Positions 24,066 through 34,790 of a stretch of DNA of 64,000 bases are shown piece after piece. Where the stretch lies: the NCBI GenBank assembly GCA_007026445.1, contig VDMD01000004.1, positions 682,001 through 746,000 of the forward strand, in the 5' to 3' direction. Source of the DNA: Schizophyllum amplum (lineage: Eukaryota > Basidiomycota > Agaricomycetes > Agaricales > Schizophyllaceae). The notes beneath the pieces were generated by a model. The model was not told the DNA's origin, did no database searches, and saw only the letters and a program-made list of their open reading frames with translations. Position numbers and translations under genes: made by a program. The first letter of the stretch is position 1, and every line of letters begins with the position of its first letter.

Positions 24066-26861
24066 TTAACCGACATGAATGGCGTCCAGCGCGAAAGGCG
24101 ACGAGCGCGGCACCCCAGGTGCGGTGCACCCGTTAGCGGGCGGCAGCGTTCTTATCTCCTGCAGCTCTACCGAGGCCAGTGGCTTCCCATCTGGCGAGGG
24201 CGACCGGCTGTCCAAGTACATCACCGAGGGCGACCTCGAGCTGCCGCTCAGCGAGCCATTGGCCGCGCCGTTCGTCCTGCGTGTGCCGTTTCCCGGGCCA
24301 CCCGGGCCTCTGTCGACCCGCCTCCCGCGCACCATGAATAAACGTAATACAGCGTGCAGCACACGCGCCGGAAGGGAGAGTGGGTAGACAATAAATATGC
24401 GACATGCGAGGGAGATGAGGTTGAAGACGGCGGGAATGACGAAGAGGGGGTTCATCAGTCGCAGCGGCGCGGCGATGATCTGGCGGGGGCCCGGCATGCT
24501 GGGTAGCATGCTCGTGGACCGATGGAGAAGAGCGTTGGGCCAGCTGGGGGGCGGTGGAGGGGGCGCAACTTGCGGCTCCTCGGGCTCCTGGACCGGCTGC
24601 ACCTCCGCCAATTCCTCCTCTTCCACCTCGGTCTCGACGGACTGGGAGGTTGTTGCGACCATCGCTTCGACGGAGGCAACGCTCGTACGCGGTGTCGCAT
24701 CGACCTCTTGCGCTCGACTCCTAACTATCGCGCTGACCGCAGTGGACACCGTGACCGGCGTCGCGTCTACCGCTGTTGACGCTACCGAAGGGCGCGCCTC
24801 GACAGTCTTGCTCTTCACCTCTGGCCTCACCTGCACTGCTCTCTCCACCATTTCGCGTGCAGGCTCCGGTACAATCTCCTCGAGGTCGTCCTCCGACTCC
24901 TCCTGCTGCTCGTGATACAGGCTCTGCATCGTCTGCAGGTCATCATCCGCCCATCGGCGTTCCGTCATGCGTACGTGCTGTAGCATGGGAAGGCTGTCCG
25001 CGACTTGCTGCCATGTCTTCGCGTGCGGCTCGTAGAAGCCTGGTCGCGTACGCTCGTGGAACCATCGCATGCCGTCTAGACGCGGTGCCAGATGGCTCAA
25101 TGCGACGCTCACGGGGAGCGGGTCCGTAATCCAGGAGTGTCCGAAGTGCAGCCTGCGAAGCGACGTCGACGTCGCCGCCCGCTCCTCGAGTACTTCCGAC
25201 CAGCCCTTCCTCGCGTCGATGACGACTGCCAGCGTCTGCAGGCGCCTGCAGCCTACAGTTAGCGGCACGATGTCGTTAAGTCCGAGCAGCGGCGCGCGCG
25301 TGTTGATCGGGAAGCGCGCGAACGGGCACAACTTCACGTTCTCCAACCGCGGGCACACCTGGGCGAGATGCTCAACGTCCGACCGCGTGAAGATGATCGA
25401 CTCGGGGAGGTCGATCTCGAGCCACGAGAGCCGTACCAGCGGGCCGAGGTGCTCAAGCGGGAGGCGCTTTGCGGGCGGGTCGCGCGAAGTGCTTCGCAGC
25501 ATGTCGGCGAAGCGCGAGGACCCGGTAGCGCTGATGCGCAGGCTCGTGAGGCTGGTGGCATACTTCTCCGAGATCACGGCCACGAGATCCTGCCAGGCGC
25601 TCTTCTCGGGCGGGTCCTCGATGACGAGCTCGAGCTGAACGAGCGCGCTCGGGACGTGCTTGAGAAAGACAGCGATCGCGCCAGCCTGTCCGTCAGGTGC
25701 AGGTTCCGCAACCGCGAAAACGCGCCCTTTGGCCGTGTGTGTCCCGTCAGGCGCAGCGAGCTCTTCTTCAGATCGGCGAAGTCGAGCTCGTCGCCGGAGA
25801 AGACGCCCGAGTCCGTCGTGCCCGCTGAGCTGGGCGTGGAAGCACCCGATCGCGGCACATCGTCGAAAAAGCCCTCGACCGCGATGAGGGAGCGCTCCGA
25901 CAGGTCCAGGCGTAGACTGCTCAGGTGGCGCAACGTGCCCGTCCACCGGCCGACGTCCGCCGCGAGCGCACCAGGCGCGTTCAGCGTCACGCGCTCGAGC
26001 TCGTCCTGTCGCGCGAGGAGCTCCGTGAAGCTGTCCGGCAGCATCGTCGCGGAGGTGAACGAGAACGAGAGGAGCTTCGTGCGGCGCGATAGGTCGGCGA
26101 GGAACAGCTCCAGCTGCGGCACGCGCGTTCCGATCTCCAGCACCAGGTGCTGCAGTTCCGGGTGAGGAAAAGCGCGGCGCGGTCGAGGGCGGGGGGCGTC
26201 TCAACGCGCCAGACAAGCGTGAGCAGGTTCGGGAGGATGTACGTGCGCGGGCGGTGCTGCTCCAGGATGGGGAAGATCGTCGCGTTGATATTCCCGGCAC
26301 TCTCGGTGTACGTGAGGCGGCGCACGCGCTCGCCGTACTTGATGACCTTCTTCCACTCGTCGGGTTTCGGCACACGCTGCTGTGAGGGGCGTCAGCGTCG
26401 GTGCGTGAGGAGTGGCATATGCGACTCACCATACCCAAGCCGGGCTTGCGAGCCTTCTTCAAGACGGACCCCGGGAAGAGGCCGAGGAGCGGGACGAGAG
26501 AGTCCAGCTCCTTCCAAAGCATGTTTAGCGCAGGCTCGGAGAGCGCACGGCACGTCCGCGCCACGCGCGACAGCATACGCTTCCCACCGGGCACCTCGAG
26601 TATCGACTCGAGAACCTTCTTCAGCACTACCGGCTCGCGAAGAAGTGGCAGCATGGTTTGGTAGTATACGGCGTACGGGTGGTGCGACGAGGTGGTGGAT
26701 GACACGGATTTTTTCCTGCGACGGAGGGAGTTCCTTCCGATACTTCCTATGCTCGACAGGCGCTGGCGAAGACTCGGTCGGCGTACGGGCGTCGCAGACG
26801 GCCCCTGTGCGACGGAGGATGAGGATTTGAAGGGAAAAGGCAGCTTTCCCAAGGGTGACAT
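24066..26861 (-). CDS. F-box/LRR-like protein with hydrophobic C-terminal helix
   Basis: The start is ATG 26861 (MSPLGKLPFPF). After a basic Ser-rich leader comes a block typical of basidiomycete F-box-like proteins (LSRVARTCRALSEPALNMLW, then LDSLVPLLGLFPGS). An intron spans about 26430-26383. The next 500 residues have leucine-rich repeat character (LRHLSSLRLDLSERSL, FSRLRNLHLTD, LTSLRISATGSSRF, LVRLSWLEIDLPES). Two one-base breaks, near 26150 and 25690, cancel each other. After an acidic linker there is a hydrophobic stretch of about 35 residues (VIPAVFNLISLACRIFIVYP) and a basic Ser-rich tail. F-box proteins recruit substrates to SCF ubiquitin ligases; the membrane-type tail is unusual. 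The substrate is unknown. Confidence 0.72.
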   Translation of the reverse strand: MSPLGKLPFPFKSSSSVAQGPSATPVRRPSLRQRLSSIGSIGRNSLRRRKKSVSSTTSSHHPYAVYYQTMLPLLREPVVLKKVLESILEVPGGKRMLSRVARTCRALSEPALNMLWKELDSLVPLLGLFPGSVLKKARKPGLGMVSRICHSSRTDADAPHSSVCRNPTSGRRSSSTASACAASRTPRVPGISTRRSSPSWSSTARARTSSRTCSRLSGALRRPPPSTAPRFSSPGTAAPGAGDRNARAAAGAVPRRPIAPHEAPLVLVHLRDDAAGQLHGAPRATGRARARDAERAWCARGGRRPVDGHVAPPEQSTPGPVGALPHRGRGLFRRCAAIGCFHAQLSGHDGLGRLLRRRARLRRSEEELAAPDGTHTAKGRVFAVAEPAPDGQAGAIAVFLKHVPSALVQLELVIEDPPEKSAWQDLVAVISEKYATSLTSLRISATGSSRFADMLRSTSRDPPAKRLPLEHLGPLVRLSWLEIDLPESIIFTRSDVEHLAQVCPRLENVKLCPFARFPINTRAPLLGLNDIVPLTVGCRRLQTLAVVIDARKGWSEVLEERAATSTSLRRLHFGHSWITDPLPVSVALSHLAPRLDGMRWFHERTRPGFYEPHAKTWQQVADSLPMLQHVRMTERRWADDDLQTMQSLYHEQQEESEDDLEEIVPEPAREMVERAVQVRPEVKSKTVEARPSVASTAVDATPVTVSTAVSAIVRSRAQEVDATPRTSVASVEAMVATTSQSVETEVEEEELAEVQPVQEPEEPQVAPPPPPPSWPNALLHRSTSMLPSMPGPRQIIAAPLRLMNPLFVIPAVFNLISLACRIFIVYPLSLPARVLHAVLRLFMVRGRRVDRGPGGPGNGTRRTNGAANGSLSGSSRSPSVMYLDSRSPSPDGKPLASVELQEIRTLPPANGCTAPGVPRSSPFALDAIHVG

Positions 26862-27474
26862 GTTCGCTGAAGAGGGGGGAACCGATATATACTGATGTTG
26901 TGGGGTGGTCTACACGCCGCTCCCTGCAGGAGATGAGACAAGGCGAAGGAGGGGGGAGATATGGGGGAGGGACTCGTCCGGCGCCTGGCTGGGAGCGCCT
27001 CAGGTGACAGTCTTCTTCGGTGCGTTTACGTGCCGTGCGCAGTGCGTTTGGGACGCCGAGGAAGGCGGATATCTGTATATGTACGATGTTTGTCTTATGA
27101 AGGAGGGAACATGCGTTCGCCTCGAGGCACTGTATTTCGAGCGTGATTCTTTGGAGTGGCCAGATTATTTCACAAGTGGTTCATGGTTGCGACCGTGATC
27201 AGGCGAGGCGGCTCTGGCGTTTCGCGGCACGAAAAGCTTGTTGAGGGCGGTTGAACTCTCGAGAAGATGGAAGCGAACAAGGCATTCCTCATTCGGACGC
27301 CTTGCCAGGGTCACGAGACACATGTTCGACTTCGCCACGCGCGCTTCCAACGCCTTTCTGCACCCAAAGCTCCCAGGACTTCGGGATCGGTGTTTCTTTC
27401 AGGGATAGAAATCACCGTGTATGAAAGCCACATAGCATCAAACAGGCGGCCTTTGCATTGATTCATTTGTGTCA
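26862..27474. other. Intergenic region
   Basis: This region of about 610 bases holds the promoter of the F-box-like gene and the 3' flank of SLD2. Open frames here lack motifs and introns. Confidence 0.5.
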
Positions 27475-29150
27475 TTATAACTCTCCTGCCGCCCATGGAA
27501 CGCCCTCCCCCTCCCAGTCATCTTCCTCCGTATCGCCTCCGTCCCCTGACCCTTCATCCTCCCCGACGCCCCAGATCTCGCCGCCCTTCTGTGCATCGTA
27601 GTGGCCCACACGCCTACCGTACACCAGCCCCTCCGCTAGGCGGCGCTCCTCCCGTGTTGTGCGCTCCTCAGGTGCGATATCCAAGATCCGCCGCAAGTCT
27701 CCGGGAGGTCCACCTCCAGCGTGTCCTGTGCAGCCTGCCCGTCGTGGTCCTCGTCGTAGAGGCGAGGTGCGGTGCGATTTGTATGCAGTAGCGCCGGATC
27801 AAATCCGTCGAAATCGTCATCGTCCTCGTGTGCGGCGTGCGTAGGGTGACGGTTGAAGACCTTCACCATGTGTTGATCTTCGGAGTCTGAACTCGACGCA
27901 TCGTCGTCGTCGTCGACCTTGGCCTTCTTTCGGCTGGTCGATTTCGCTGGACCCTTGCCCTTGGCGTTCTTGTATGACGATTTGCGGCTAGAATCGGCGG
28001 GGGGTGGGGAAGGTGGGATCAGGGTCAACTCATGGGTGGCGGGTGGCGCGGGCTGTGCTGAGGCATCGTCGTCCATCTCTGCCAGCGACAACGAGCGCTT
28101 GCGAATTCGCGAAGGCTTACTCGGGACATGCGGCTTGTCGTCTCCAGGACCCGAGTCCGCGAATAGGTTGTCCTTAGCGAGGAGCATGGGGTTTCCAAAG
28201 TCTTCGCGTGACCATTGGTGAACTTCTTGGCCGCGAGTTTGGGTGCGGGCCGAGGTTTGGAAGGGCCAAGACCATCCGGCGCGGTGTCCATGTCTTCGTC
28301 AGAGTCGATGGCGCCGTTCTTGGCGGGAGCACCGAAGAGCGCGAAGGACGAGGTGCGCTTGAAGTCGCTCCTACCGCCGTGTTGCTCCTCAAAGAGCTGC
28401 GTGAAGCCGGCGGGAGCCTTGACGGGAGAATCGTCAACAAAGGATGCGTCGCCACCCATAGGATCGTCTTCGTCGTCGCTTCCCCGCGACTGTGCCATTG
28501 CAAGGAGCGGTGTAGAGACCAGACGGCGACGCTTGTCTGGGGAAGGCGACACCGGTTCGCCGCGGAGGCGCTTCCGCGCCCGCGATACAGCAGTGGAGGG
28601 TTCCGGAGGAAGCTTCTCTGATAGGAAGGGGTCTAGCAGTGTGGTCCTTGACGGTACGATCTCGGGGAATGGGTCGGGCGAGGGGAGCCGTCGAGTCACC
28701 TTTGCTGCCTTGCCTTTCACGGGGGATGCGAATAGGTTTGTACGCGACCCATTTGTGGTGCGGGATGCTTGAGGCCTGACAGGCTTCTTCTTCTGGGGGG
28801 AGAAAGGGTTGAAGGCGGGTAGGGGAGCAGTGTTCTCTGCAACGCGCGATGTCGAGGGTAGCAGGGAAGTAGACGCGTCCGTCGACTTGCCGCGCGGCGG
28901 GGTCGATGGAGGGCCCTGGGACTTGGATGGCTTTGACTTGGTGGACGCTGCAGCCTTTCCAAGCTTCTTGTATAATTTGTACTTTTCGGCTGTGACGCGC
29001 TCAGTTCCTGTAGACAATGAGGACGAATATATACACACCGACAGCGGGTTGACTGCGAATATCATCGATAGTCGGGTCGCGTCCATTGTCCTCTCTGAAT
29101 GCGCGCTCCCATGCCTTAATTTCTGCCTTGAGTGCGACTATGTCTGCCAT
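27475..29150 (-). CDS. SLD2: DNA replication regulator SLD2 (DRC1)
   Basis: SLD2 is phosphorylated by S-phase CDK and bridges to Dpb11 during origin firing. The start is ATG 29150: MADIVALKAEIKAWERAF, then GRDPTIDDIRSQPAV. An intron with acceptor GTCACAG joins to AEKYKLYKKLGKAA, giving the conserved Sld2 N-terminal motif. The middle is rich in SP/TP sites (PSPDPFPEI, SPSPDKRRRL), fitting CDK control. The C-terminus DLRRILDIAPEERTT, then VYGRRVGHYDAQKGGEIWG, is also conserved. Two one-base breaks near 28203 and 27705 interrupt the frame; the second looks like GG read as G (LPE-DLRR). It ends at TAA 27477-27475. Divergent from the KEN-box gene. Confidence 0.87.
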
Positions 29151-29370
29151 ATAGTTCGACGCGGTAGACAACAAAACGGCCCTCGTTTATTGATTGCCGA
29201 CACGGTCATGCGCCATGTCACACTCGCGGAAAGTCACATTTTGTCACAACGTCACGATTGGCACGTGTGTCGCCGGGACAATTCCTCTCTTGACCGCCAC
29301 CAACGACGTCGAACTCGTATTCTCTGGTCGCTGACTTGTTCAAGTGAACACTTACGATCTTGCGAACACA
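29151..29370. promoter_or_regulatory. Divergent promoter SLD2 / KEN-box gene
   Basis: These 220 bases separate two outward-facing starts. A CCAAT box on the minus strand (ATTGG near 29248) and a CACGTG element near 29255 are visible. A shared cell-cycle promoter is possible but inferred. Confidence 0.5.
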
Positions 29371-31454
29371 ATGTCGAATCGCCCGCGCCCCAGCGTCCTC
29401 GACATGTTTGACCCGCTCGCGCGGCCGTCGACCCCGCCTCGCGACGGCAGCTCCTCCGACTCCGACAAGGAGAACTCACAGCCGGTCAACTCAGAGCTAG
29501 GCATGACCGCCATCTTTGGACGCACATACAAGCTGCAGCATTGCAGCCCGACCCAGCCACGTCAGCTCAAGAACCGCCTCGTGGACGTGGGCGACATGAC
29601 ACTTGACCTCTCGCAGGTGCACGTGGAGGAGTACGACTCGGATGATGAAGACCAGCATCTGCTCTCCATCAGCATGCCGGAGGATAACGAGGACGCGTCT
29701 GACTCCGAGACCGAGAATACGGAGCCACCGACTGGTATGCGTACGCTGCAGTCCAGCCCCGCCACTCCGCGTACCCCGCTCGGTGAGCTGCAGGTCGATC
29801 TGACCACTCCAGTCCTCCGAAGCAAGGTCTTCAAGCGCAAGATCTTGGAATCCTCGCCGAGCACCCCGCAAACCTTTTCCAAGTCCCCACTTTCCGCCGT
29901 GATCGACAGCGTCAACTCTTCCGGCCGATCCTTTGCTTCGCAGGAGCCGTCCACTCCCACACTCGGCAGCCCGCTTCCTTCGCCCAAGCTTGCTCCGGAG
30001 ATCAAAGTGTCGTCAGCAGACAGCGATGCGGATGACGGAGACGAGGCGGATACAGAGGAGAATGAAAATGATATCCCTGAGCCGGAGAACGTGCCACTTG
30101 GACCAGCGCTGCTGCCGTCTCCCGGTCTTCTGCCTTCTGCTCTGGACTCCAGCGTCTCGCGGAACACCAACAGAATGTCACTGGACCTCCACTCCTCTTT
30201 CCAGCTCCAGTTCAGCTCGTCAGACGCGAGCTTTGACTTGATGAACGACAAGATTTCATTCTTGCACAGTACCAGCAAGGGCGGCGAGTCCTTTCTAAAC
30301 GACCTGGACGAGTCTATGGAGGATGATGAGAATGGTGCGTATACGCTCTACGTTCCCAAGGAAATACTTAAAAAATTTTAGTTGCGCCGACTACTATGCC
30401 TTCGCCTGCCAGCTCCTCCAAGACCACACCTCGCACTTCGCCTAACGCAAAGGGTATGAACCATTTCTCAGCTTGTTGGTCTGTCTAACCTGCGTACAGA
30501 AGTGATCAATGCCTTGTCGCCATCTCTGGCCTCGCTATCGGTGCCTGCCGACGAGGACCACAAGCATATCGCTGAAGTCGTGGCTGCTGATGTTAAGGAT
30601 ACGGCTGAGGAGAACTCTGATTCCGAATCAAAGCCTACCTCTTTGGTCGAGGACACGTCTGTTGTTCGGTCTGCAGGTATGCCGCGCTCGTTGTCTGGTT
30701 TACTGTCACGTATCTGACCTCTTCTTCAGTCTTCCACCCACCAGTGCAGGGACCTGTCTTCACGGCTCCGGTGCCAAAGCTGACTGCTCGTTCCTCTGCG
30801 CAAGCCGTCATGGCTACGCCCAAGGTACCCGCTGGTCGTCGTACATCCATGGCGCCGCCTGCTCTCGTCCCCGCCCTTCGTATTGTCAAGCGTAGAAACG
30901 AGCCCGAGCCACGCGTAGCTCGCATTCGCCCCTCCGCCATGTCTATGATGAAGGAAGAGCCCGCAATGGTCTCTACGCCCGTGATGTTGAAGGAGCAGAC
31001 GGGGACGGAAGCTGCGACTAAGCCACGCAGGTCCTCCGTGTCGACTGCGCGTGGCGCTGCCAACGCGTCTGGTCCGCGCCGCCTTGGCGGTGTAGACGCA
31101 GTCGCGCCTCCTGTGCAGACGCTCAAGCTCGGTGGGTCTGGGCCGAAGCGCATCAAGGTGCCAGCGAGCGCGGCTCCCGCGGAGGTGGCCGTCCGTCCGG
31201 CTTCCTATGTCGATGCCCCTGCGCCTATCCGCTCCGCCTCTCGCATGGAAGCGCCTGCACCCAGCCGCTCGCTGTCACGCGTGTCGTCAGCTCCCGTTAC
31301 TACTACCAAGGACGCTACAGGACGTGCCCCGCCTCCGCGCGCAGTATCCTCCAGGCTTCCGGCGCCTTCGTCGAGGATTCCCGGTATCGGGCGTGCGACC
31401 GGGCTGCCCATGCCTGCTACGAAGCGTGCCGCCGTCCCCGTCCGTCGTGCGTAG
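29371..31454 (+). CDS. Disordered, CDK-site-rich protein with N-terminal KEN box
   Basis: The start is ATG 29371 (MSNRPRPSVLDMFDPLARP). A KEN motif is at residues 33-35 (SDSDKENSQ), the signal used by APC/C-Cdh1 for degradation. Many SP/TP sites follow (SSPATPRTPLGEL, SSPSTPQTF). An acidic middle (DSDADDGDEADTEENEND) gives way to a strongly basic Ala/Pro/Ser C-terminus (for example GPKRIKVPASAAP) ending PVRRA with TAG 31452-31454. Three introns, near 30336-30380, 30455-30499 and 30676-30728, keep frame. No known domain is seen. The composition suggests a cell-cycle-controlled DNA- or microtubule-binding protein; that is inference from motifs and from being divergent to SLD2. No frame break was seen. 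Confidence 0.72.
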
Positions 31455-31702
31455 GGAATTCGCGGGTCCATCCTGGCAGAAGAGGAAGGGGAGTCGGGAA
31501 AGTATCCGTCTCGTATTGGACTTAGTTTCACAGGACCACGTTCTTCAAGCCGCCTTTAACATCGCATACAAGCATTTTACCTCCAAGTACGCAGATATCT
31601 AACGCTATTCGCTCTCAGTATGACCATGACACAAACCCCCAATGCATATATTCACGCACGCTTTCGTTTTCTTCCACATTTCTCGACCCATGACTGCCCA
31701 CA

Positions 31703-31764
31703 GTTGCTACAGGTTGCTACAGGCATTTGCACGGGCGCTACATGCATTGACACAGTTGCTACAG
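31703..31764. repeat. Decamer GTTGCTACAG, three copies
   Basis: Two copies are directly joined (31703-31722) and a third lies at 31755-31764. It is non-coding and of unknown meaning. Confidence 0.6.
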
Positions 31765-33784
31765 CCTCGCCACCTTCAGCTTCATCTGGATTCTGAACTA
31801 TCATGCCTTTATGACGCGTACGTAGGTAGATAAGTATCGTATGCAACCTCTCTTTGTCCTTTCCATTGGTCTTCCCTGTGGTCCGCTGTATGGCACCAAT
31901 CCGAGCGTCCTCTTCGTGGGACTACTACTGTCGTAAGTTCGCTCTGCTGCCATGACCTTGATATATTGACGATGCCCGCAGTTGTCGAAAGATAGCACCC
32001 TGAATTTTATTTCAGATTTTCGCGCCCTGGTGGGTCTCTGCAGTAGAAGTACTCCATGGAAGGGCTGCCTGATAGGGTACGTCTGCTCGTCTAAGACTGC
32101 CGTGACTATCTAAGTGATTGGTCTACCTGGCGTACTGATGGATTGTTTGCAGTCGTAGTTCAACCAGACCGTTGCAATAGGCTGGCAGTTGGTATGTAGA
32201 CCAACGCGTCGCCGTCATCTCCTCGCGCTGCTACGTCGTTTTTCGATGACTGTAGGCTCCACTCCTTGACGCCGCCGTCTCTTTTGACGACATAATATTG
32301 CACGAACTATGACGCTCTTCGCTGGCTGCGCTCACCTAGATGAACTGCCACCCGTGCCCCAAAATTTCGGGGACTACGGGCATTGTCTACCGTTCGATCC
32401 CATGCCATTCCAAGGAGTAACCAAGCCCTTCCGTCACTGAACAATCATTCCGGTGTACGTGGGGGACCGGCCAGCAACGGGAGACCGACGGAAACACGTA
32501 CGCGGGCTGCGCCACAATACACATGTCCGCCGATACCCTCGACCGACCTCTACTTGACGTTTTCCTGCCCAGATGACAACGTATCCCCCCGGAGACCGAG
32601 CGAACGCGCCTCAAAGCTGGCCAACAACCTCGTATGACGCTGCGCTGCTCGTGCGGGAGGCAGCTGGTATGTTCTCTATGTATCGCAATGATTTGCAGAC
32701 GTTCTGATGCACTCTATCAGAATTTCGGGCCCAGAACCGTGCAGCGTGTTCGCAAGGCGAGGTTCCCCCAAAACAGTAGCCTGCCCATACCAAAAGAGTG
32801 CTAGGGCGCACATACGAGAAACAGCCGCATGAAGTCCGCGCGCCACCCGACCCGAAGCGATACCGCGGGGACTAGGTGATTTTATTCGGTACCGATGTAG
32901 GCGAAAGACGGTGCGCCAGATCGGCGCGGTCGCGGTCATCGCCAAGAGGCGGTCGGGTCGCGGTCACAGGGGTCGGCGCTCTGTGTACCCCGCTGGCAAC
33001 TTGTCGACAGCGGATCCTCGTCCACTCCAAGGCGTTCGTGTCGTAGATGCAGATATACTGACTGGCGTGGTACAGCGAAGTACAGCCGGGTCTTTGGATG
33101 ATCACTTGCAGGACAGTCGTGGGACAGTCAGCTAGCGGTGCTCGGGACGCGCTCTTACGTGCAGTATCACCGTGTCGAAATCGAAGAACTAAGGGAAGGG
33201 GGCGGCGCTCATCCGAGTAGCTGATGCTGTGCATGTACGGACGCTGAGTTCGATGTAAGTTCGCGTTTTTGATATTGGAAGCGTTAGGCTAACTGCCCAT
33301 TCGCAGGAGATCACGGACTGTGCGCCACCAGCGCAATAAGTGTCGGGTATGGCACCGTATGGGCTGGGCGACCGTCTGATGACCATACTTAGCTGGACGT
33401 CGGTGTGCTGGCACAAGGCGCAGGTGTTGGTGTTTTGGATATTTCTCTGCCTCGGCGGTGGTGTGTTCGAGGATGTCTTGTGCAGGCCGGCGAGAAATTA
33501 CATGCCATGCCAGCGGATGATTGACTGCACCGATCGACTGCAGCCGGACGAGTGGAGCAGGATTCAACAAACTTTACACTATCCTCGAATACCGGGTCCG
33601 ACAGCAACTGTGCGGTCTCGCTTCCGAACAAGGATGGTACTACGAAGACGCGGTCATGGGCTGTGCCTGCCTTCACAATACAATGCGGCGATATTGTGGC
33701 CACAGGAAAATTAGTGGGGCGCAAACACCGGCTCAAGGCAAACATCGCACGGGGCTGACAGCCAAACAAGTGATGCGAGGGAGG

Positions 33785-33791
33785 TATATAA
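33785..33791 (+). promoter_or_regulatory. TATA box of hydrophobin 1
   Basis: TATATAA lies about 106 bases before ATG 33897 and is followed by a CT-rich leader. Confidence 0.65.
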
Positions 33792-33896
33792 GGACGAGCG
33801 GGTGGCCCATATTTCCTCAGCAAGCTTCAGCAGCTTCATTCGCATCTCTCAACCGCCCTCTAAACTTCTCTTACTTCCCAACTCTACTCATCAAAG

Positions 33897-34379
33897 ATGC
33901 GCTTCTCGCTCGCTCTCCTTGCTCTCCCCGCTCTCGCGGCTGCCACCGCCATCCCCACCGATGGGACGGGCAGCTGCAGCACCGGCCCCGTGCAGTGCTG
34001 CAACAAGACCACCACCGTCAGTGTTCCTTCCATTAACTTATGATTTGGCTGACAATTATACAGGTCAAGGACGCTGCGTCCCAGGGCCTCCTTGGTGGCC
34101 TCCTGGGTATCAACATCGGTGACCTGACTGGCCTCGTGTAAGTTCTCAGGGTGATGCGCGAGGACCACGCTGATCGCGCTCTACAGTGGCCTCCAGTGCT
34201 CGCCCATCACCGTCATCGGTGTCGCCGGCAACTCCTGCTCGGCGCAGGCTGTCTGCTGCACCAACGTGTCCCAGGTTCGTCTCTTGCCTTCTCGACATAT
34301 CCAGCTCAGTGTACTAACATGGTTCGCTTCACAGAACGGCCTGGTCAACCTTGGCTGCACGCCCGTCAAGCTCCTCTAA
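33897..34379 (+). CDS. Class I hydrophobin 1
   Basis: A small secreted protein (about 110 residues) that self-assembles into amphipathic films on hyphae and fruit bodies. A signal peptide ([20 protein letters not shown]) is followed by the eight-Cys pattern C-x6-CC-x33-C-x12-C-x5-CC-x12-C ([41 protein letters not shown]). Three short introns interrupt it at the same places as in hydrophobin 2, with acceptors near 34063, 34186 and 34334. It ends at TAA 34377-34379. The signal peptide, Cys pattern and TATA box together make this secure. It is a paralogue of the gene at 58305-58816. Confidence 0.95.
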
Positions 34380-34790
34380 GAGTCTCCAAGTTGGCATTAA
34401 GCTTTCAATAGTCACTGGCTTCTCTGTAGTTCGTGCGGAGACGTAGGAGGCTGCTTATTTACAATGCTGTAACTGGTGCTTGGATCTTCTACAATGGACA
34501 CTGTTGGCTGCGTTCACTCCTGCTTGTCCCCTTTTGTGGCAATTTGTTTAATGCCCAATTCGGAAGTATGCAAAGTGTGGGTCCAAAAATCATCGTCATA
34601 GATTGCGCATGTGACAATCATCTCGGTACCTTGAATCCGAACCACGTGCACTGAATAAAACCTGCTATTGTCCCTCGCCGTCACGAGTTCGTGGGCTGGT
34701 TGATTGCGGATTGTAACTTGACCTTTACTTTTTCGCGCTAGTCGCCGCCGCGTCTCTCTTCTCACTCTCTTATTTCCTCTTTCTTTTTTT
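34380..34790. other. Intergenic region with CT-rich leader
   Basis: The 3' flank of hydrophobin 1, then the promoter of the next gene. A pyrimidine-rich tract (about 34755-34790) runs directly into ATG 34791, typical of highly expressed fungal genes. Confidence 0.55.

Larger units (their letters stand above)
31455..33896. other. Gene-free stretch upstream of hydrophobin 1, about 2.4 kb
   Basis: This is the longest gene-free stretch in the window. Short open frames occur on both strands but show no motifs, plausible introns or codon bias. It contains a small decamer repeat at 31703-31764, and the hydrophobin TATA box at its right end. I see no transposon ends or tRNA. It may be regulatory or may hold a non-coding transcript. 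Confidence 0.5.

Noticed and set aside
26905..27198. Open frame before the F-box-like gene
   Set aside because: It begins at a non-ATG codon within the probable 5' leader of the minus-strand gene and shows no family features.
29000..29045. Earlier acceptor (ending CTACAG) for the first SLD2 intron
   Set aside because: It would insert six extra residues in a conserved motif. The acceptor ending GTCACAG gives PAVAEKYKLYKKL, which matches the Sld2 family.
33521..34036. Plus-strand open frame overlapping the hydrophobin 1 start
   Set aside because: It runs out of frame through the hydrophobin signal peptide and TATA box; the hydrophobin reading is far better supported.
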